Origin: Frondihabitans sp. 762G35 | GTDB lineage: Bacteria > Actinomycetota > Actinomycetes > Actinomycetales > Microbacteriaceae | Direction of reading: 5' to 3' | Length of the DNA: 64,000 bases | Assembly: GCF_002074055.1 (NCBI RefSeq) | Contig: NZ_CP014619.1 | Location: forward strand, 1,736,001-1,800,000 | Part shown: piece by piece, positions 46,039-54,365 of the stretch | Layout: the number at the start of each line of letters is the position of its first letter | How positions within the stretch are numbered: the first letter of the stretch is position 1 | Made by a program: the position numbers and the translations under genes | The notes under the pieces: generated by a model | Databases searched by the model: none | Seen by the model: only the letters and a program-made list of their open reading frames with translations | What the model was told of the DNA's origin: nothing

Positions 46039-46110
46039 CTGCTCGACGAGAAGCAGCTGCCCGACGAGGAGTGGCTCCCCGACGAGGCATAGCCGCTCGA
46101 CGAGGAGTGC
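46021..46110 (+). repeat. five 18-base tandem repeats across the mmuM stop codon
   Basis: Units of 18 bases start at 46021, 46039, 46057, 46075 and 46093, with consensus CTGCTCGACGAGGAGTNN. The first contains the mmuM stop TAA; at the same place the others have CAG, TGG, TAG and TGC. The array extends to within ten bases of the convergent gene. Confidence 0.9.
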
Positions 46111-46120
46111 AGGCCCGTCC

Positions 46121-46495
46121 TCAGCGGCGTCGCGACACCGATCCGCCGCGCGTCGCGGCCGGGGCCTCGGGGGCGGGCACGCGGATCCGGATGCCGGCCA
46201 CGACGAAGACGAGCCCCGCGGCGAACTGGAACGACTGCCAGAGCTGACCCGTCAGCGGGATCACGTACACCGGGTTCCAGAGCACCGCGATCGCGGCGAG
46301 GAACGGCAGGTAGACGTAGGCCCGCCCCCGCCAGGCGAAGACGAGCACGATGAGCGCCAGGATCGACACGACGTAGCGGAACCCGACGAAGATCGTCGAG
46401 TCGAGCACCACGACCCCGGCGACGAGCGCCACGGCGGCGAGAAGACCCGGCGCGAGAGCAGGGCGCAGATACGCGGCCTTGGTCGGTGTGGGCAT
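46121..46495 (-). CDS. small membrane protein, DUF6804-like
   Basis: A 124-residue protein with four predicted membrane helices (about 15-33, 35-55, 61-80, 85-106) and an Arg-rich tail. LWNPVYVIPLTGQLWQSF in the third loop resembles DUF6804 proteins. Function unknown. ATG 46495 seems leaderless, so it is its own unit. Confidence 0.72.
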   Translation of the reverse strand: MPTPTKAAYLRPALAPGLLAAVALVAGVVVLDSTIFVGFRYVVSILALIVLVFAWRGRAYVYLPFLAAIAVLWNPVYVIPLTGQLWQSFQFAAGLVFVVAGIRIRVPAPEAPAATRGGSVSRRR

Positions 46496-46501
46496 GCTCG
46501 C

Positions 46502-46507
46502 AGCCTA
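46502..46507 (-). promoter_or_regulatory. -10 element of a probable leaderless promoter for the DUF6804-like gene
   Basis: Minus-strand TAGGCT, six bases, then ATG 46495; no Shine-Dalgarno. Confidence 0.5.
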
Positions 46508-46589
46508 CCGCCCGGTGCCCCGCAGGAGCCCCGCCCGACGTCGCCCCGGAGAGACCCTGTCGACCGGCACGCCGCGAGGGCCGCACGCC

Positions 46590-47165
46590 TCAGCGCGGCT
46601 CGGGCAGCCGGATGATGCTGATCGGCCTGCTCATCGGCGGTTCGTCGCGCAACCGCTCCAGCCCAGGACGGAGCTCCCCCAGCCACGCCTCGTAGCCCGC
46701 GGCCGTGAGGTGCAGGCCGTCATCGCTCAGATCGGGATTGAGGTGGCCGTCGACAGAGAGCGCGGGCCAGAGATCGAGGTACTGGGCCCGGACCGTCGCG
46801 GCGAACTGGCGGAGGTGGCGATTCGCATCCTGGATGCGGTCGCCGTAGTCGCTGCCGCGCGGCATGATCGACTGCAGGAGCAGCCGGACCCCGGGCAGGA
46901 GCCTGCGCAGGTCGACGAGGATCGACTCGACGTTGCGGACGACCTGCTCCACGGAGCGGCGCGAGCCGAAGTCGTTCGTGCCGATCAGCAGGACGATCGA
47001 GTCGGGTGCCGTCTGCACGACCTCGTCGAGGCGCTCCAGCACGTCGGCCGTGGTGTCGCCGCCGACGCCGAGGTTCACGACCTCGTCGTCGGGGAACCAC
47101 GCCTGCCAGTCTCCCCCCTCGGTGAGGCTGTCTCCGAGAAAGACGATCTTCTCTCCATTGGTCAT
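46590..47165 (-). CDS. SGNH/GDSL hydrolase family esterase
   Basis: A 191-residue cytoplasmic SGNH hydrolase (no signal peptide). Blocks in order: GDSLTEGG with nucleophile Ser13, the oxyanion Gly in NLGVGGDTT, GTND, and the Asp-His pair in SDDGLHLTAAGY. Likely an esterase or lipase; the substrate cannot be told. GGAGG lies eight bases before ATG 47165. It is the second gene of a unit with the SDR gene upstream (28-base gap). Confidence 0.88.
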   Translation of the reverse strand: MTNGEKIVFLGDSLTEGGDWQAWFPDDEVVNLGVGGDTTADVLERLDEVVQTAPDSIVLLIGTNDFGSRRSVEQVVRNVESILVDLRRLLPGVRLLLQSIMPRGSDYGDRIQDANRHLRQFAATVRAQYLDLWPALSVDGHLNPDLSDDGLHLTAAGYEAWLGELRPGLERLRDEPPMSRPISIIRLPEPR

Positions 47166-47193
47166 CGAGGACCTCCCTGGTCGGTAGCTGCCA

Positions 47194-48735
47194 TTATGTC
47201 GTCGCCGTCTCCTTCTCGGCGGTCGCGGAGATGCGATTCAGCATCCCCGAGAAGATCACGCCGTGGAACGGCAGGATCGCGAACCAGTAGAGCCGGCCGC
47301 TCAGACCCGTCGGGAAGAACACGGCCCGCTGCCGGTAGTGCGATCCGCCCTCCCTCGGCTCGACGCTCATCTCCAGCCAGGCCTTGCCCGGGACCTTCAT
47401 CTCCGCCCGGAGGCGCAGGAAGCGCCCGCGGTCGATCTTCTCGACGCGCCACCAGTCGAGGGCGTCTCCCGTACCGAGCGTCGTCTGGCTCCGGCGTCCG
47501 CGACGGAGGCCCACGCCGCCGACGAGGCGGTCCATCCAGCCGCGTGCCGCCCAGGCGAGCGGGAAGGAGTACCAGCCGTTCTCGCCGCCGATGCCCTCGA
47601 TGACGCGCCACAGCTCGGCCGGCGCGGCCGTCGTGTCGCGTTGCCGGTCGTCGGTGTACACGGTGTGGCCCGACCAGTTGGGGTCGCTCGGCAGCGGGTC
47701 GCTCGGGGCGCCGTAGATCGAGGAATCCTGCCAGCTCGTCTCCACCTCGCCGTCGCGCATCTTGCCGAGCGCGAGGCGGACCGCCCGACGGTAGCCGGTC
47801 AGACCGCCCTCGGGCGGCGCCACGAGGCTCTGGATGTCGCTCTCCCGGACCACGCAGTCGTACTGCAGCGACTCGATGATCGGCACGGCCAGCGATCGCG
47901 GGATCGGCGTCACGAGGTTGACCCACTGCGACGCGAGCCAGGGGGTCATCACGGGGATGGCCGCGATCGGGCGCTGCTTCAGACCTGCCTCGAGGGCGTA
48001 GCCGTTCATCATCTGGCCGTAGCGCAGGACGTCCGGGCCGCCGATGTCGAAGGTGCGGTTCGTGTCGGCGGGGACGTCGGCCGCGCCGATCAGGTAGTGG
48101 AGCACGTCGCGGACGGCGATGGGCTGGATGTGGTTCCGCACCCACTTCGGCGCCGGCATGTAGGGGATGACGTCGGTGAGGTGGCGGATCATCTCGAACG
48201 ACGCCGACCCGGAACCGATGACGACGCCCGCCTGCAGCGCGACCGTCGGCACGCCGCTCCCGAGCAGGACGTCACCCACCTTCTTCCGCGACTCGAGGTG
48301 ACGCGAGAGGTGGCCGTCAGGATGCAGTCCGCCGAGGTAGACGATGCGCGAGACGCCCGCGTTCCTGGCCTCGGTGGCGAACGTGCGCGCCGCCTCCAGC
48401 TCGGCCCCCTCGAAGTCGCCCCGACCGGCCATCGCGTGCGCGAGGTAGTACGCGACGTCGACGCCCTCGAGCGCCCGCCGGACGGCGCGCGCATTCGTGA
48501 GGTCGCCCTGAGCGATCTCGACGTCGGTCGACCACGGGACGTCCGCCAGTTTCTCCGGGGTCCGGGCGAAGACGCGCACGTCGAAACCGGCGGCCACGAG
48601 CCGCGGGGCGAGTCGACCGCCGATGTAGCCCGTGGCTCCCGTCACCAGGGCTCGTCGACGACGACCCGTGTCGGGGACGTCCGCGGGGACGGGGTCGGCC
48701 GCTGCGTCGGGCTCGCGGTTCTCCTCGGTTGACAT
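47194..48735 (-). CDS. SDR-family NAD(P)-binding protein with DUF2867 domain
   Basis: A 513-residue two-domain protein. Residues 28-300 are an atypical short-chain dehydrogenase/epimerase with the dinucleotide motif GATGYIGG (33-40) and AYYLAHAM. Residues about 360-510 match DUF2867 (GYSFP-like WYSFPLAWAARGWMDRLVGG, FFPTGLSGRLYW). Homologues are annotated as NmrA-like or YbjT proteins; the function is unknown. The frame is open upstream; ATG 48735 is chosen because a -10 ends six bases before it. Confidence 0.85.
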   Translation of the reverse strand: MSTEENREPDAAADPVPADVPDTGRRRRALVTGATGYIGGRLAPRLVAAGFDVRVFARTPEKLADVPWSTDVEIAQGDLTNARAVRRALEGVDVAYYLAHAMAGRGDFEGAELEAARTFATEARNAGVSRIVYLGGLHPDGHLSRHLESRKKVGDVLLGSGVPTVALQAGVVIGSGSASFEMIRHLTDVIPYMPAPKWVRNHIQPIAVRDVLHYLIGAADVPADTNRTFDIGGPDVLRYGQMMNGYALEAGLKQRPIAAIPVMTPWLASQWVNLVTPIPRSLAVPIIESLQYDCVVRESDIQSLVAPPEGGLTGYRRAVRLALGKMRDGEVETSWQDSSIYGAPSDPLPSDPNWSGHTVYTDDRQRDTTAAPAELWRVIEGIGGENGWYSFPLAWAARGWMDRLVGGVGLRRGRRSQTTLGTGDALDWWRVEKIDRGRFLRLRAEMKVPGKAWLEMSVEPREGGSHYRQRAVFFPTGLSGRLYWFAILPFHGVIFSGMLNRISATAEKETATT

Positions 48736-48741
48736 GGCCTC

Positions 48742-48747
48742 ACGGTA
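48742..48747 (-). promoter_or_regulatory. -10 element of a probable leaderless promoter for the SDR/DUF2867 gene
   Basis: Minus-strand TACCGT, six bases, then ATG 48735. It is the same hexamer and spacing as at 4326 and 9238. Confidence 0.5.
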
Positions 48748-48810
48748 CCCTGGTCCGGAGCGCGGTTCCCAGGTGTCCGCGACCCCGAGACAGTCAGAAA
48801 CAGGACCGAC

Positions 48811-49539
48811 ATGACCACCACCACCCTGCCCACCGTCGCCCGCATCGCCGGGATGATCGACCACGCCATCCTCAAGCCCGAGCTCACCCGCTCGGAGGTC
48901 GACGAGGCGCTCGATCTGGCCGCGTCGCAGCACGTCTTCAGCGTCTGCGTCCGCCCCTCCGACATCGCCCACGCCGTCGAGCGCCTGGCCGGCACCGGGG
49001 TCGCCGTCGGCACGGTGATCGGCTTCCCCCACGGCACCACCTCGACCGAGGCCAAGGTCGCCGAGGCCGCGCAGGCCATCCGCGACGGCGCCGTCGAGCT
49101 CGACATGGTCCTCAACATCGGCCGCCTGCGGTCCGGCCTCGTCGACGACGTCGAGGCGGACATCCGGGCGGTCGTCGAGGAAGCGGGCGACATCCTGGTC
49201 AAGGTCATCCTCGAGACCGCGTACCTCGACGACGAGCAGATCGTCGCCGGGTCGAAGGCCGCCGAGCGCGCCGGGGCCCGGTTCGTCAAGACCTCGACCG
49301 GATTCGCGGGCGGCGGGGCGACGAACCCCCACCTGCGCCTCATGCGCGACAGCGTCTCCGACGCGGTCGAGGTCAAGGCGTCGGGCGGGGTCCGCGGGCT
49401 CGACACCGTCCTCGAGATGCTCGATCTCGGCGTGACCCGCTTCGGCACGAGCGCCAGCGAGACCATCCTCACCGAGCTGGCCCACCGTCACGAGACCGGC
49501 GCCGCCTCGGGCGCCGCGGACGACCAGTCGTCCTACTGA
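48811..49539 (+). CDS. deoC: deoxyribose-phosphate aldolase
   Basis: A 242-residue class I aldolase splitting 2-deoxyribose 5-phosphate into glyceraldehyde 3-phosphate and acetaldehyde in nucleoside catabolism. The Schiff-base lysine is Lys160 (FVKTSTGF); Asp98 (ELDMVLN) and Lys189 (EVKASGG) complete the active site. CAGGA lies before ATG 48811. No deoA or cdd is adjacent. The acetaldehyde it makes could be oxidised by the aldehyde dehydrogenase at 38.5 kb; this link is speculative. Confidence 0.95.
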   Translation: MTTTTLPTVARIAGMIDHAILKPELTRSEVDEALDLAASQHVFSVCVRPSDIAHAVERLAGTGVAVGTVIGFPHGTTSTEAKVAEAAQAIRDGAVELDMVLNIGRLRSGLVDDVEADIRAVVEEAGDILVKVILETAYLDDEQIVAGSKAAERAGARFVKTSTGFAGGGATNPHLRLMRDSVSDAVEVKASGGVRGLDTVLEMLDLGVTRFGTSASETILTELAHRHETGAASGAADDQSSY

Positions 49540-49570
49540 GGCGGTCTCCGCGTCCGTCTCCCGAGACGGT

Positions 49571-50530
49571 CTACGCGTCGGAGGAGTCGCTCGCCTCGCC
49601 CCGCAGGACGACGCGCGTCTCCTCCACGTCGGCCGCGATCTGCGCGATCAGCGACTCCATGCCGTCGAACTTGACGTTGCCCCGGAGAAACCTGACGAAG
49701 AAGACCGTCACCTCCTTGCCGTAGAGGTCGAGGGTGACGTCGAGCAGGTACGCCTCGACCTGCTTCTCCGGCACGCCCTCGAAGGTCGGGTTGTTGCCCA
49801 CCGAGACGGCGGCGTCGTAGAACGTGCCGTCGACGGAGACCCGGGCCGCGTAGACGCCGTCGGCGGGGACGAAGCCCTCGCTCCTCGGCTCCAGGTTGGC
49901 GGTCGGGTAACCGAGTTCGCGGCCCCGTCTCTCTCCGTGGACGACGACGCCGCGCACCGAGGGCGGGCGGCCGAGCAACACGGTCGCGTCCTCGATCCGG
50001 CCCGCGTCGAGGAGCTCGCGGATCCAGCTCGAGGAGGCCCGTCGCTCACCGTCGCCGGGCATGACCTCGGGGATGATCTGGACGTCGAAGCCGCGGGTGC
50101 GACCCAGCTCGCGGAGCACGTCGACCGTGCCGGATCCGCGCACGCCGAACCGGAAGTCCTCCCCCACGAGCACCACCTCGGCCTGCAGGGTCTCGACGAG
50201 AACCCGGTCGACGAACTCCTCCGGCGTGAGCGCCTGGAGGTGTCCGTCGAAGGTGAGCATCAGGGTCGCCTCGACGCCCGTCTGCTCGAGGAGCTCGCGC
50301 TTCTGCTCCGTGCTCGTGAGCGCCATGGGCACGAGCTCCGGCCGGAGCACGGCCAGAGGGTGGCGATCGAAGGTCACGACGGCCGACACGAGGTCGCGCG
50401 CCCGGGCGGCCGCCTCGAGTTCGGCGATGACGGCGCGATGACCGAGGTGCACGCCGTCGAACTTCCCGATCGTCACCGCGGAGGGCCCGAAGCCCGGTGG
50501 CACGTCGGCGGGAGACGTGTAGAAGTCCAT
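49571..50530 (-). CDS. ribF: bifunctional riboflavin kinase/FAD synthetase
   Basis: A 319-residue enzyme making FMN and then FAD. The N-terminal adenylyltransferase domain has GKFDGVHLGHRAV (22-34) and SSSWIRELL; the C-terminal kinase domain has RGRELGYPTANL and VSVGNNPTFEG. Length and order are normal. The upstream membrane protein gene ends six bases before the ribF start, so they are co-transcribed. In many bacteria ribF follows truB, which here is two genes upstream. Confidence 0.95.
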   Translation of the reverse strand: MDFYTSPADVPPGFGPSAVTIGKFDGVHLGHRAVIAELEAAARARDLVSAVVTFDRHPLAVLRPELVPMALTSTEQKRELLEQTGVEATLMLTFDGHLQALTPEEFVDRVLVETLQAEVVLVGEDFRFGVRGSGTVDVLRELGRTRGFDVQIIPEVMPGDGERRASSSWIRELLDAGRIEDATVLLGRPPSVRGVVVHGERRGRELGYPTANLEPRSEGFVPADGVYAARVSVDGTFYDAAVSVGNNPTFEGVPEKQVEAYLLDVTLDLYGKEVTVFFVRFLRGNVKFDGMESLIAQIAADVEETRVVLRGEASDSSDA

Positions 50531-50536
50531 ACGCGG

Positions 50537-51019
50537 TCAGGCCTCGACGGAGGGCTCGGGGCGCGTCTCGGTGCTCGGGGCGTCCTCGCCCGGACGCGGG
50601 CGTGTTCGACGGAGCCACAGCATGCCGAGGATCGGCAGGACCAGGGGCACGAAGCCGTAGCCGATGCCGAAGTACGTCCACACCGTCGAGTGGTCGGAGT
50701 GGGCGTACTGCGAGCTCGGGACGAAGACCTTCGGATCGATGATCGACAGCAGGCCCACGAAGACGACCCCGAGGAGCTCGAACGAGATGGTCGCCCACGC
50801 GATGCCGTACCAGCGGCGGCCCGGCATGATGAGCGCCACGGTCGCGACGATGTAGACGAGGGCCGACAGGGCGCTCAGGCTGTAGGCGAGGGGGGCCTGC
50901 TCGAACTGCGTCGCGATCTGGAAGACCGACCGCCCCGCTGCGGCGAGGGCGAGGATCGCGTAGACCGCGATGAGGACGCGACCGAGACCGACCGCGCGCG
51001 TTGACTTCTGCTGAACCAT
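50537..51019 (-). CDS. four-helix membrane protein, function unknown
   Basis: A 160-residue integral membrane protein with four predicted helices (roughly 14-32, 45-65, 74-94, 115-135) and a Pro/Glu-rich cytoplasmic tail. I do not recognise the family. Both GTG 51022 and ATG 51019 could start it; the -10 seven bases before ATG favours the latter. It precedes ribF closely. Confidence 0.7.
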   Translation of the reverse strand: MVQQKSTRAVGLGRVLIAVYAILALAAAGRSVFQIATQFEQAPLAYSLSALSALVYIVATVALIMPGRRWYGIAWATISFELLGVVFVGLLSIIDPKVFVPSSQYAHSDHSTVWTYFGIGYGFVPLVLPILGMLWLRRTRPRPGEDAPSTETRPEPSVEA

Positions 51020-51026
51020 CACGTCA

Positions 51027-51032
51027 AGGATA
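51027..51032 (-). promoter_or_regulatory. -10 element of a probable leaderless promoter before the membrane protein-ribF unit
   Basis: Minus-strand TATCCT, seven bases, then ATG 51019; same hexamer and spacing as at 41055-41060. Confidence 0.45.
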
Positions 51033-51110
51033 TGGCCCCGGGCGCACCGGCGTGGACGCCTGCGCCGCGACTCCTGCGGGTCGTCCGCGCGGGGGCGCCG
51101 GCGGCGGCGG

Positions 51111-51479
51111 TCACGACGCCGTCGCCGTCCAGATCTGCAGCATGCGGACGACCATCACCGCGACGGCGAAGGCGCCGGCGCCGAGGACGACGTTGCTCCA
51201 GCGGCTCCGGTCGACGAGAGCCCAGACGACGGCGAGGGGCGGCAGGAGCAGGGCCACCACGAGGTAGATGTAGAACTCGACGACGCTGCCCGACGCCGGA
51301 TTGCCGACGAACGGCGCCACGATCGCGACGACGAGCTGGACCACGAGCAGCAGTTCGACGACGGCCAGCGCCCCGACCGTGAAGTCGTCGGGCACCCGCC
51401 GGGCGAGCCCGGCCACGATGCAGAAGAGCGCGGCCGCGGTGGCGATGCCGGCGATGACCCAGGTCAACCAGTCGATCAT
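51111..51479 (-). CDS. four-helix membrane protein coupled to truB
   Basis: A 122-residue hydrophobic protein with four predicted helices (about 4-26, 35-57, 67-88, 98-117). Family not recognised. Its ATG overlaps the truB stop by four bases (ATGA), so it is translated with truB. It and the membrane protein at 50537-51019 are of similar build but show no clear sequence similarity to the eye. Confidence 0.72.
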   Translation of the reverse strand: MIDWLTWVIAGIATAAALFCIVAGLARRVPDDFTVGALAVVELLLVVQLVVAIVAPFVGNPASGSVVEFYIYLVVALLLPPLAVVWALVDRSRWSNVVLGAGAFAVAVMVVRMLQIWTATAS

Positions 51480-52375
51480 GCGAACACCTCGTCCGTCGGG
51501 AAGTTGACGATGGCCTTGGCCCGGCCGTCTGTCACCGAGACGAGGCCGGCGAGGCGGCCCTCCGGCGTGACGGCGGCGACGGGCCCCGGCGTGTCGTCGA
51601 GGGACACGCCGACGCGCTTGCCGTGACCGAGGTCGACGCTCTGTTCGGCCGTGAGCGGCAGGACGTCGAAGAGACGTTCGGCGACGCTGCGGGGGTCGAG
51701 GAGATGCGAGGCGACGTCGATGCCCTCGAGGACGGCGGCGTCCGACAGGGCGAACGGCCCGATGCGGGTCCGGCGGAGCGCCGTCAGGTGCCCGCCGACG
51801 CCGAGGTCGCGACCGAGATCACGGGCGAGCGCGCGGATGTACGTCCCCGAGGTGCAGTCGACGACGACGTCGAGGTCGATCACGGTCCGCCCCTCGACGA
51901 CCTCCCGGCGCTCCGCGAGGACGTCGAAGCGGGAGATGGTGACTGGTCGGGCCTTCAGGTCGACCTCGACACCCTGGCGGACGAGATCGTAGGCGCGCCT
52001 GCCGTCGACCTTGATGGCGCTCACGGCGGTCGGCACCTGCTCGATGTCGCCCGTGAGGCGCTCGACACCGGCTCGGAGGGCGCTCGTGGCGACGTGGGCG
52101 GCGTCGACGCTCTCCAGGGTCTCCCCCTCGGCGTCGTCCGTCGTCGTGGCCGCACCGAGGCGGATGGTCGCGACGTAGGTCTTGTCGAGGCCGACGAGGA
52201 ACGTCAGGAGCCGCGTGGACGAGTTGAGCCCGAGGACGAGGAGCCCCGTGGCCATCGGGTCGAGTGTGCCGGCGTGCCCCACCTTGCGCGTGCCCGCCGC
52301 CTTGCGGATCCGGGAGACCACGTCGTGGCTGGTGATGCCCTGCGGCTTGTCGACGAGGAGGATGCCGCTGTTCAC
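51476..52375 (-). CDS. truB: tRNA pseudouridine(55) synthase
   Basis: A 299-residue TruB enzyme forming pseudouridine 55 in the T-loop of tRNAs. It begins MNSGILLVDKPQGITSH; the catalytic Asp39 lies in HAGTLDPMATG, and KTYVATIRLG and GTYIRALARDLG follow. GTG 52375 appears leaderless. rbfA, which usually precedes it, is separated by mutY and a kinase-like gene. Confidence 0.95.
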   Translation of the reverse strand: MNSGILLVDKPQGITSHDVVSRIRKAAGTRKVGHAGTLDPMATGLLVLGLNSSTRLLTFLVGLDKTYVATIRLGAATTTDDAEGETLESVDAAHVATSALRAGVERLTGDIEQVPTAVSAIKVDGRRAYDLVRQGVEVDLKARPVTISRFDVLAERREVVEGRTVIDLDVVVDCTSGTYIRALARDLGRDLGVGGHLTALRRTRIGPFALSDAAVLEGIDVASHLLDPRSVAERLFDVLPLTAEQSVDLGHGKRVGVSLDDTPGPVAAVTPEGRLAGLVSVTDGRAKAIVNFPTDEVFA

Positions 52376-52381
52376 GCGTCG

Positions 52382-52387
52382 AGACTA
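52382..52387 (-). promoter_or_regulatory. -10 element of a probable leaderless truB promoter
   Basis: Minus-strand TAGTCT, six bases, then GTG 52375, with no Shine-Dalgarno. Confidence 0.5.
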
Positions 52388-52427
52388 CCAAGCGGTCGGG
52401 ACCGCAGGATGCGGCGACCGCTCGCCG

Positions 52428-52988
52428 TCAACAGGCGTCGTCGAACAGTCGGCGAGGATGCTCGGGGTCGGCGTTGTCGATGACCGCGAGCGAGCGGGCG
52501 CGCGCCTCGTGGCTCCGGCCGGCAGCTTCGCGGCCCTCGACCCAGACCGTGTAGTTCCACAGCCCCGCGAGGTTCTCGCGGCCCGCGAGAGCGCCGTCGA
52601 CGATCAGCAGGGCGTCTTTCGGGCCGGTGACCCAGGTCGCCTGCACCTCGCGGTCCGCCTCCCTGTCGAAGGCGCGCGGGACCCACGCGGCGCTTCCGCC
52701 CAGGCGGAAGGGCTCCACCAGCATCCGCCGCAGCTTCGACTCGTCGACGGCGTCGTCGCCGTGCACGGCGCGGTCGGCGCGGGGCAGGAGGAAGTCGGTC
52801 AGCGAAGCCCGGAAGGCCGCGTGGCCCTCCTCCTTCACCAGGGCGGCGAGGTCGTCGGCGAAGGCTCGGGCGCCGGAGCCGTCGAGGCCGTCGACGGCCA
52901 CGAAGGCCCGGCCGCGACCGTAGTTGTGCAGGATCTCGGTGGCGAGTGCCCGCACCGTGTCGCTCTTCTCGGGTGCCCATCTGGTCAT
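52428..52988 (-). CDS. uridine kinase-like protein with a degenerate P-loop
   Basis: A 186-residue P-loop-fold protein like actinobacterial proteins annotated as uridine kinases. AFVAVDGLDGSGARAFADDL (28-47) sits where Walker A should be, but the GK[ST] ending is GAR, so the catalytic lysine and the serine/threonine are lost. Later features (DFLLPRADR, GPKDALLIVDGA, WNYTVWVEG) match the family. It may bind but not hydrolyse nucleotide, or have another role. It is divergent from mutY; both starts seem leaderless. Confidence 0.72.
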   Translation of the reverse strand: MTRWAPEKSDTVRALATEILHNYGRGRAFVAVDGLDGSGARAFADDLAALVKEEGHAAFRASLTDFLLPRADRAVHGDDAVDESKLRRMLVEPFRLGGSAAWVPRAFDREADREVQATWVTGPKDALLIVDGALAGRENLAGLWNYTVWVEGREAAGRSHEARARSLAVIDNADPEHPRRLFDDAC

Positions 52989-52995
52989 GGGTCAC

Positions 52996-53001
52996 AGCCT
53001 A
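52996..53001 (-). promoter_or_regulatory. -10 element of the leaderless kinase-like gene promoter
   Basis: Minus-strand TAGGCT, seven bases, then ATG 52988. It overlaps the mutY -10 by two bases. Confidence 0.5.
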
Positions 53002-53005
53002 AGCT
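53000..53005 (+). promoter_or_regulatory. -10 element of the leaderless mutY promoter
   Basis: TAAGCT, six bases, then GTG 53012. It shares its first TA with the opposing -10 at 52996-53001, so the two promoters should be mutually exclusive. Confidence 0.5.
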
Positions 53006-53011
53006 CGACGG

Positions 53012-53881
53012 GTGACAATCTCCCCCGCGGTCGTCGACTGGTACCGCGAGAACCGGCGTGACCTTCCCTGGCGGCGGGAGGGCTTCACCGCGTGGGGCAC
53101 GCTGGTGAGCGAGTTCATGCTGCAGCAGACCCCGGTGGCCCGGGTCGTCCCTCGCCTGGCGGAGTGGCTCGAGCGCTGGCCCACCCCGCACGATCTCGCC
53201 GTCGTCCCCGCCTCCGAGGCGGTCCGCGCCTGGGATCGCCTCGGCTACCCGCGGCGCGCGCTGAATCTGCACGCCTGCGCCGTCGCGATCACCGAGCGGA
53301 ACGGAGGCGTCGTGCCGTCCGACGTCGACGAGCTGCTCGCCCTTCCGGGCGTGGGCGACTACACGGCGCGGGCGGTCGCCGCATTCGCCTACGGGAAGCG
53401 CGTCCCGGTCGTCGACACGAACGTCCGGCGCGTGCTCGCCCGTGCCGTGGAGGGGCTGGCCGAGCCGTGGTCGCCGAGCGCGAAGCGCGACCTGCCGGCC
53501 ATGGAGCGCCTCCTTCCGGAGGGGCTCGCGGAGGCTCACGACTTCAACGCGGGGATGATGGAGCTCGGGGCGCTCGTCTGCGTCGCGCGGTCGCCGCGCT
53601 GCTCCGAGTGCCCGCTCCGCGACTCCTGCGCCTGGCTTCTGGCGGGGAGTCCTGCTCACGAGGGGCCGAAGGCTCGGACCCAGAAGAAGTACGAGGGCTC
53701 GGACCGACAGGTCCGCGGTGTCCTTCTGGCCGAGCTGCGGGCCGTCGACGTGCCGCTGACGGCGGTCGAGATCGACGGCCTGTGGCCCGAGCCCGTTCAA
53801 AGGGCCCGGGCTCTCGCCGGTCTCCAGCGTGACGGCCTGGTGGTCGGCGACGCGACCGAGGGCTACCGGCTGCCCGACTAA
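53012..53881 (+). CDS. mutY: A/G-specific adenine DNA glycosylase
   Basis: A 289-residue base-excision enzyme removing adenine opposite 8-oxoguanine. The catalytic Glu34 (SEFMLQQT), the helix-hairpin-helix LPGVGDYTARAV and Asp135 (VVDTNVRR) are present. The 4Fe-4S cluster spacing is canonical: Cys190-x6-Cys197-x2-Cys200-x5-Cys206. The C-terminal NUDIX-like domain that reads 8-oxoguanine is missing; only about 75 residues follow, as in short actinobacterial forms. The stop overlaps the convergent rbfA stop. Confidence 0.93.
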   Translation: MTISPAVVDWYRENRRDLPWRREGFTAWGTLVSEFMLQQTPVARVVPRLAEWLERWPTPHDLAVVPASEAVRAWDRLGYPRRALNLHACAVAITERNGGVVPSDVDELLALPGVGDYTARAVAAFAYGKRVPVVDTNVRRVLARAVEGLAEPWSPSAKRDLPAMERLLPEGLAEAHDFNAGMMELGALVCVARSPRCSECPLRDSCAWLLAGSPAHEGPKARTQKKYEGSDRQVRGVLLAELRAVDVPLTAVEIDGLWPEPVQRARALAGLQRDGLVVGDATEGYRLPD

Positions 53882-54342
53882 GGGCGGTCGGCCTCGTTGT
53901 CGGCCTCGTCGGCCTCGCCGAATTCGCGGGGCTTGACGTAGGGGTCGGCATCGCCCGCGTACTGGGCGGTCTCGGCGAGGCTCTGCGAGTCGGCGTCGCG
54001 CTGGCGAGCCTCCTGCAGGAGCCGGTCGATCGACGCCGCGTTCTCGGGGATGCCGTCCGGGATGAACTCGAGCGACGGCGTGAGGCGAGCCGTGATGTTC
54101 TTGCCCACCTCGGTGCGGAGCATGCCCGTGGCCGACTTGAGGGCGGCGGCGGAGTCGGCGCGCTCTTCGTCGGTGCCGTAGACCGTGTAGAAGATCGAGG
54201 CGTGCTGCAGGTCGCCCGTCACCTTCACGTCGGTGATCGTGACGAAGCCGATGCGGGGGTCTTTGATCCCTTTCTCGAGCCGTCGCGCGACGATCTCCTG
54301 GATGCGGTCGGCCATCTTGCTGGCGCGCTGTACGTCGACCAT
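53878..54342 (-). CDS. rbfA: ribosome-binding factor A
   Basis: A 154-residue protein for late 30S maturation and cold adaptation. KMADRIQEIVARRLEKGIKD and FVTITDVKVTGDLQHASIFY are family signatures; the acidic tail of about 35 residues is typical of actinobacteria. ATG 54342 has AAAGGAAG upstream; a longer frame to 54375 adds nothing conserved. It is the last gene of proS-nusA-ylxR-infB-rbfA, but hairpins before it may reduce read-through. Confidence 0.94.
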   Translation of the reverse strand: MVDVQRASKMADRIQEIVARRLEKGIKDPRIGFVTITDVKVTGDLQHASIFYTVYGTDEERADSAAALKSATGMLRTEVGKNITARLTPSLEFIPDGIPENAASIDRLLQEARQRDADSQSLAETAQYAGDADPYVKPREFGEADEADNEADRP

Positions 54343-54365
54343 GACTTGCTTCCTTTCACAGGCCC

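Noticed and set aside
49554-49569. CCGTCTC/GAGACGG palindrome between deoC and ribF as a terminator
   Set aside because: The stem is short with only a two-base gap between arms; too weak to call.
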